From the NCBI GenBank assembly GCA_025403435.1, contig CM046345.1, positions 18,966,809 to 19,030,808 on the forward strand: a DNA stretch of 64,000 nt. The letters run 5' to 3'. Numbering within the stretch: the stretch's first letter is position 1; each line of letters starts with the position of its first letter. Shown one piece after another: positions 59,831 through 64,000 of this stretch. The translations under genes were made by a program, and so were the position numbers. This DNA is from Artocarpus heterophyllus. Taxonomy: Eukaryota > Streptophyta > Magnoliopsida > Rosales > Moraceae. Under the pieces are notes generated by a model, which made no database searches, was not told the origin of the DNA, and was given only the letters and a program-made list of their open reading frames with translations.

Positions 59831-60286
59831 ATGGCAACAGGGAGTTCAGATGCCCACACTAGCAATGCGGTTGTCGATGGTACGATCTTAGTTTCCCAAT
59901 CATTAGCTTACGTTTTGTTTGATACAGGTGTCACTCATTCTCTCATTTTGAGTTCTTTTGTTCGTACCTTGGGATTAGAAATAGAAGAGTTTGATAAACC
60001 CCTAGTTATAGCTTCACCCTTGGGGCGGGTATGTGTGAATTGTATATGTAAAGCCTGTAAAATAAAGGTTAGGGATGAAACTTTGAAAAGTGATTTGATT
60101 GTATTCCCCATGAGTTCCTATGATGTAATCCTAGGGATGGATTGGTTGTCCAGATATAATATAGTTGTAGACTGCCAACTTAGAAAAGTAACCCTAATGT
60201 CTGATAGGGGGACGATGATCACCTACCAAGGTAGCGGTGATTGGTTAATGGGTGAGTGTCTTATAAAGACATGTCTCGGTGGGTGA
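59831..60286 (+). pseudogene. gypsy protease region, element E
   Basis: An open 151-codon piece. Aspartic protease motif AYVLFDTGVTHSLILSSFV, with catalytic DTG, and the flap-proximal ASPLGRVCVNC. Ends in IVFPMSSYDVILGMDWLSRYN, a hallmark of chromovirus protease. It processes the gag-pol polyprotein. The frame ends with a TGA 6 bp before the next piece (60293), so it is disconnected from RT. Confidence 0.9.
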
Positions 60287-60292
60287 AGGAAC

Positions 60293-61292
60293 ATGGTTTG
60301 TCATGCTCTTTTTACGAGTCTTGAGGGTGAGCCCAGTGTCTTGAGAAGAAATGTAGTGATACCAGTGGTAGATGAATTCGAAGATGTCTTCCCCAACGAG
60401 TTGCCAAGATTACCACCGCATCGGGAGATCAAATTCAGTATTGAGTTAGTCCTAGGTACCACACCGATTTCTGTAGCACCTTATCGGATGGCGCCGGCAG
60501 AAATGAAAGAATTGAGAAAGCAACTTCAGGAGCTTGTTGATAAGGGGTATATTCAGAATAGTACGTCACCGTTAGGAGCACCAGTTTTGTTTGCTAAGAA
60601 GCATGATGGGACTCTCAGGTTGTGTATAGATTATCGGAAGCTAAATCAAGTGACGGTGAAGAATAAGTATCCCTTGCCAAGGATCGATGAGTTGTTTGAT
60701 CAGTTAGGAGGTTCTCGGTATTTCTTGAAGATTGATTTGCGGTTAAATTACCATCAGCTTAGGGTAAAGGAGGAGGATATTCCCAAAATAGCTTTCAGGA
60801 CCTGGTATGGACACTTTGAGTTTTTTGGTAATGTCGTTTGGGTTGACAAACGCTCTGGCAGCTTTTATGGATTTGATGAATTGGATATTTAGGCCTTATT
60901 TGGACCAGTTTGTGATCATGTTCATAGATGATATTCTAGTCTATTCTAAGACTTGGGAGGAGCATGAACAGCATCTCTGGATCGTGCTTTAGACTCTGTG
61001 GGAGCACCAGTTGTATGCTAAGAAAGAAAAGTGTGAGTTTTGGTTAACAAAGGTCAAATTTCTAGGTCATGTCATCTCTGAGCATGGTATTTCAGTGGAT
61101 CCGTCCAAGATAGAAGCCATAGTGGAATGGGAACGACCAAGGAATATAGCAGAAATTCGTAGTTTCTTGGATCTTGCAGGGTACTACAGAAGATTTGTAA
61201 AGGATTTCTTTAAGATCACCACATCGTTAACAAGATTGATCAGGAAGAACATTAGGTTTGAGTGGGATGATGAGTGCGAGCTTGCTTTTTAG
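60293..61292 (+). pseudogene. gypsy reverse transcriptase, element E
   Basis: Contains [59 protein letters not shown] and [21 protein letters not shown]. The active site [12 protein letters not shown] (about 60920) is in the next frame after a one-base insertion near 60826, in a T run. One stop at 60990 replaces the Gln expected in VLQTL, and another at 61290 replaces the Gln of AFQEL. Without these the domain looks complete. Confidence 0.92.
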
Positions 61293-61790
61293 GAATTAAA
61301 GAGTCGGTTGACTTTAGCCTCAGTGTTAATTATTCCCAGCAGTGACGAGCCGTACGAGGTTTACACAAACACATCAGGACGCGGGCTTGGGTGCGTGTTG
61401 ATGCAACATGGATGCGTGGTGGTGTATGGATCAAGACAGCTATGGCCTCATGAGTGGAATTATCCTACTCACGACTTGGAGCTTGCGGCTGTGATTCACG
61501 TGTTGAAGACTTGGAGATGTTATTTGTATGGGGCAACATTTCAGGTTTTCTCCGATCACAAAAGTTTGAGGTATTTGTTCACTCAGAGGGATCTTAACTT
61601 GAGGCAGCGGAGATGGATGGAGTATATGGAGGATTATGACTTCGAGTTGTAGCATCATCCTGGAAAGGCTAATGTGGTTGCTGATGCGCTTAGCAAGAAA
61701 TCTTCAGGGATTCTCGACTGTTTGGCTCTTGAGGATTGGAATAGGGATGTGATTGTGAGTGAGTACGGGCTGCAGCATTATGAAGACTAT
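61293..61790 (+). pseudogene. gypsy RNase H, element E
   Basis: The 61308-61652 frame includes [20 protein letters not shown] (the catalytic Asp of the usual YTDAS is Asn here), [19 protein letters not shown] and [18 protein letters not shown] at 61650 interrupts DFELQHHPGKANVVADALS. Catalytic Asp-to-Asn at the first position should inactivate the enzyme. Confidence 0.9.
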
Positions 61791-63080
61791 GATTGAGTTT
61801 CGGTGTACCATGTGGAAGCGACTTCAGCTCTTATTTAAATGGTGAAGCAGAATCAGTGGCAGGATCAGCATTTGTAGAGAATCTGGATGCGGATTCAAAA
61901 CAAAGAGCAGTTCGATGAGTGAAGAGTGCATGCGGATGGATCGTTATACTTCCGGGAGCGTCTAGCAGTTCCAGCAATCGCCGAAGTGACGAAAGCCGTG
62001 ATGGATGAAGCCCATAGGTGCTAGTTCACCATTCATCCGGGGAGCATGAAGATGTATCGCGATTTAAAGAGGCAATATTGGTGGAGAGGTATGAAGAAAG
62101 ACGTCCGAGAATACATGGCCAAGTGTACGACATGTCTTCAGGTGAAAGCCGAGCATCAGAAGCCAACAGGTCAGCTTCAGCCGCTTCCTATTCCAGGGTG
62201 GAAATAGGAACATGTGACGATGGATTTTCTCACGGGTTTACCGAGGACGGAGCAACGGCATGATGCGATTTGGGTCGTGGTCGATAGGTTGACGAAATCG
62301 ACACATTTTATTCCGTTCAGGTCGACATGTTAGAGGAGAGTTCTCAGGGAGTTGTATCTGCAGAATATAGTGAGATTGCATGGAGTTCCATTGCCCATCA
62401 CCTTAAATCGGGACACCAGGTTTAATGCTAGGTATTGGAGGAGCTTTCAGGAAGCTTTAGGTACGGATTTGAACTTCAGTACGGCATTTCATCCTCAGAC
62501 CGATGGGTAGTCTGAGCGGGTTATTCGGATTCTTGAGGACATGTTGCGTGCTTGTGCATTAGATTTCGACAGGAGCTCTAAGAAATATTTGCATCTGGCA
62601 GAATTCGCGTACAACAACAGCTATCAAGCAAGCATTGGTATGGCACCGTTTGAGGCACTGTATGGGCGGCCGTGTAGGTCACCGGTGTGTTGGGCAGAAC
62701 CAGAGGATAGGGTTATTCTAGGGCAAGATGAGATTCGCGATAGCAACGAGAAAGTCACTGTGATTCGAGATCGATTAAGAGCAGCTCAAAGTCGACAGAA
62801 GAGTTATGCGGATAAGAGACGTCGACCATTAGAATTTGCGATGGGGGATTTTGTCCTTTTGAAAGCATCGCCTCGTAAGGGTATTATGCGATTCTGAGTG
62901 AGTGGTAAGCTTACACCGAGATACGTTGGACCGTTCGAGATCACTCAGCGTGTTGGTGTGGTTGCTTATCGGCTCGATCTTCCCCCTGAGTTATCTCATG
63001 TTCATAATGTGTTCCATGTGTCGATGCTTAGGAAGTGTCCGCCTGAGCAAGTTAGAATAGTTTCTTTTCACGATGTGTAG
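61790..63080 (+). pseudogene. gypsy integrase, element E
   Basis: HHCC and core parts: HPGSMKMYRDLKRQYWWRGM, KKDVREYMAKCTTCLQVKAE, TMDFLTGLPRTE (first catalytic Asp), DRLTKSTHFIP, TAFHPQTDG-SERVIRI (catalytic Glu). The open tail 62541-62897 has FAYNNSYQASIGMAPFEALYG. The GPF segment [12 protein letters not shown] and [15 protein letters not shown] follow (62898-63080). Stops at 62205 (Trp expected) and 62508 (Gln expected), among others. Confidence 0.9.
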
Positions 63081-63257
63081 GTTCGGGAAGACACGACCTA
63101 TGAAGAGGTGCCGATTCAGATTATTGATCGAAAAGTGATTAGCTTGCGTCATCGTGAGATACCGTTAGTTAAGGTCATGCATCACGGAGTTGATGAAGCC
63201 ACTTAGAAATTAGAATCGAGTATGCGGGAGTTGTATCTGCACCCGTTTTGTTTCTGA
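63081..63257 (+). pseudogene. Chromodomain at the end of element E integrase
   Basis: The plus strand gives TYEEVPIQIIDRKVISLRHR, EIPLVKVMHHGVDEAT, a TAG where Trp is expected, and KLESSMRELYLHPFCF ending in TGA. This is the chromodomain that directs chromoviruses to heterochromatin. Aromatic cage residues cannot be judged fully because of the stop. Confidence 0.85.
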
Positions 63258-63269
63258 ATTGATTTGTTA

Positions 63270-63305
63270 ATTTCGAGGGCGAAATTTCTTTTAGGGATGA
63301 AGAGT
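63270..63305 (+). other. Polypurine tract of element E
   Basis: GAGGGCGAAATTTCTTTTAG followed by GGATGAAGAGT just before the 3' LTR. This resembles the GGACGAAATTTC...GGGGGAAGAG tract of Tekay-type elements, with one interruption. Confidence 0.75.
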
Positions 63306-64000
63306 TGTAACACCCCGAAACTAATTTAGTGATATTAAAATGTAGAATGGTGGATTAGTGTGCCTTAATGAATATTTTAAGCTTAATTTGATCATTTGAT
63401 GAAATTTTGGGTTTAAGGTTGTTTTGGTTATTTTAATGATTTCAAATTTGTTTTTAATTATTTTAAATGTCATTTTGAAACCTTGGGACACAACAAATTG
63501 TAAAATGTCCAAAAATATTTGGTTTTACAAAATCGAGGGCGGTACATAATTTTTGCATAGTAAAAACGCCTATATTTCTCTCTATTTACTCTCTCTCTCC
63601 CCTCCTTCTCTCTTCACTCTCAGCTCTCACTCTCTCTCTCCTCCTCTCTCCCACGCTCATCTCTTTCATGGTCTCTCTCTTTCTCTCTCAAATTCCTTTG
63701 AAATTTTGAAACAAAATCCAGATTCAAGCTTCAGGTTAGCAAGTAGGAAGCTCGGGGACGAGATTTGGCAACCAAAAACATGGATTTAAAGCTTCAATTC
63801 GAGGTTAGTTTAGAAATTTCTAAACTTTTTCAAATTTTTCAAATTTTCATGCATTTTTGAAATCTAAGTTTGTTTGAGCTTAGAAAACCCTTGATTCTAG
63901 TTAAAGGAACTTAGAACAACTCGAATCTAAACTTTGTTTGAAGAAAAACATATTCGATTCAAGATTTTTCATTTTTCTCTATTTTCGGATTTCTGGAGAT
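63306..64000 (+). repeat. 3' LTR of element E, first 695 bp
   Basis: Starts TGTAACACCCCGAAAC and matches 56425 onward, with scattered transitions and small indels, for example GATATT against GATACT and TTTTGGG against TTTTAGG. The window ends before the motif cluster. Confidence 0.93.

Larger units (their letters stand above)
56425..64000 (+). mobile_element. Ty3/gypsy chromovirus (Tekay/Del-like), element E, runs off the window
   Basis: 5' LTR 56425-58608, PBS 58612-58623, gag, protease, RT, RNase H, integrase, chromodomain, PPT and start of the 3' LTR at 63306. The order RT-RNase H-integrase defines gypsy, and the terminal chromodomain defines a chromovirus. LTR length and TGTAACACCCCG start suit Tekay/Del. 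The overlapping parts of the two LTRs differ at only a few percent by eye, so insertion is recent compared with A, C and D. Yet gag-pol has about fifteen stops, many of the CAG-to-TAG kind. Confidence 0.93.

Overview
This is nuclear DNA from a flowering plant, probably a eudicot. It is AT-rich and dominated by nested LTR retrotransposons in several states of decay. It also holds a plastid DNA insertion with the standard angiosperm ndhA-ndhI-ndhG-ndhE-psaC-ndhD gene order, and one apparently intact host gene for a CLE-type peptide hormone. I could not identify the species. All family assignments come from reading translated motifs; no search was run.

Layout: (1) 599-9866 is a full-length but decayed Ty1/copia element on the minus strand (element A), with 1.9 kb LTRs, PBS, gag, protease, integrase, RT and RNase H. 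(2) 9867-13935 is intergenic DNA. It contains a TIR-bounded element (about 12155-13344) carrying two tandem fragments of an RPT3 (26S proteasome ATPase) gene, and a short array of a ~105-bp satellite. (3) 13.97-18.64 kb is a nuclear plastid insertion (NUPT) with intact ndhD, psaC, ndhE, ndhG and ndhI frames and a rearranged, decayed ndhA remnant. (4) 18.64-38.08 kb is a four-level nest: a CACTA (En/Spm) transposon is split by copia element D (+, 20397-37286). The 5' LTR of D is split by copia element C (-), and C is split by a 2988-bp solo gypsy LTR (22251-25238) with a perfect CCTTA target duplication. (5) The 105-bp satellite resumes at 38.28-38.99 kb. (6) 39-45.4 kb is the only host-like interval. 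It has a 235-bp mini-LTR insertion with perfect ATTTT duplications, the CLE gene (41741-42103, -) and a long-TIR MITE. (7) 45.53-55.17 kb is a Sirevirus-type copia element F (-), inserted in a 31-bp minisatellite, with an extra third ORF between RNase H and the 3' LTR. (8) 55.56-56.37 kb is the 3' end of a LINE-type element. (9) 56425 to the window end is a Tekay/Del-like chromovirus (Ty3/gypsy, element E, +) with complete 5' LTR, gag-pol, chromodomain and the start of the 3' LTR.

Very little works together as a host pathway. The CLE gene is the only strong candidate for a functional nuclear gene. The plastid genes encode NDH and photosystem I subunits but sit in nuclear DNA without plastid promoters or the edited ndhD start, so they are presumably silent. 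The most unusual pattern is a GC-rich palindromic motif (TTCGGCAGGCCGAA and variants). It occurs in clusters in the LTRs and leaders of the copia elements and in the LTRs of the unrelated gypsy elements, while the Sirevirus carries a different palindrome (CTCGGTCGACCGAG).
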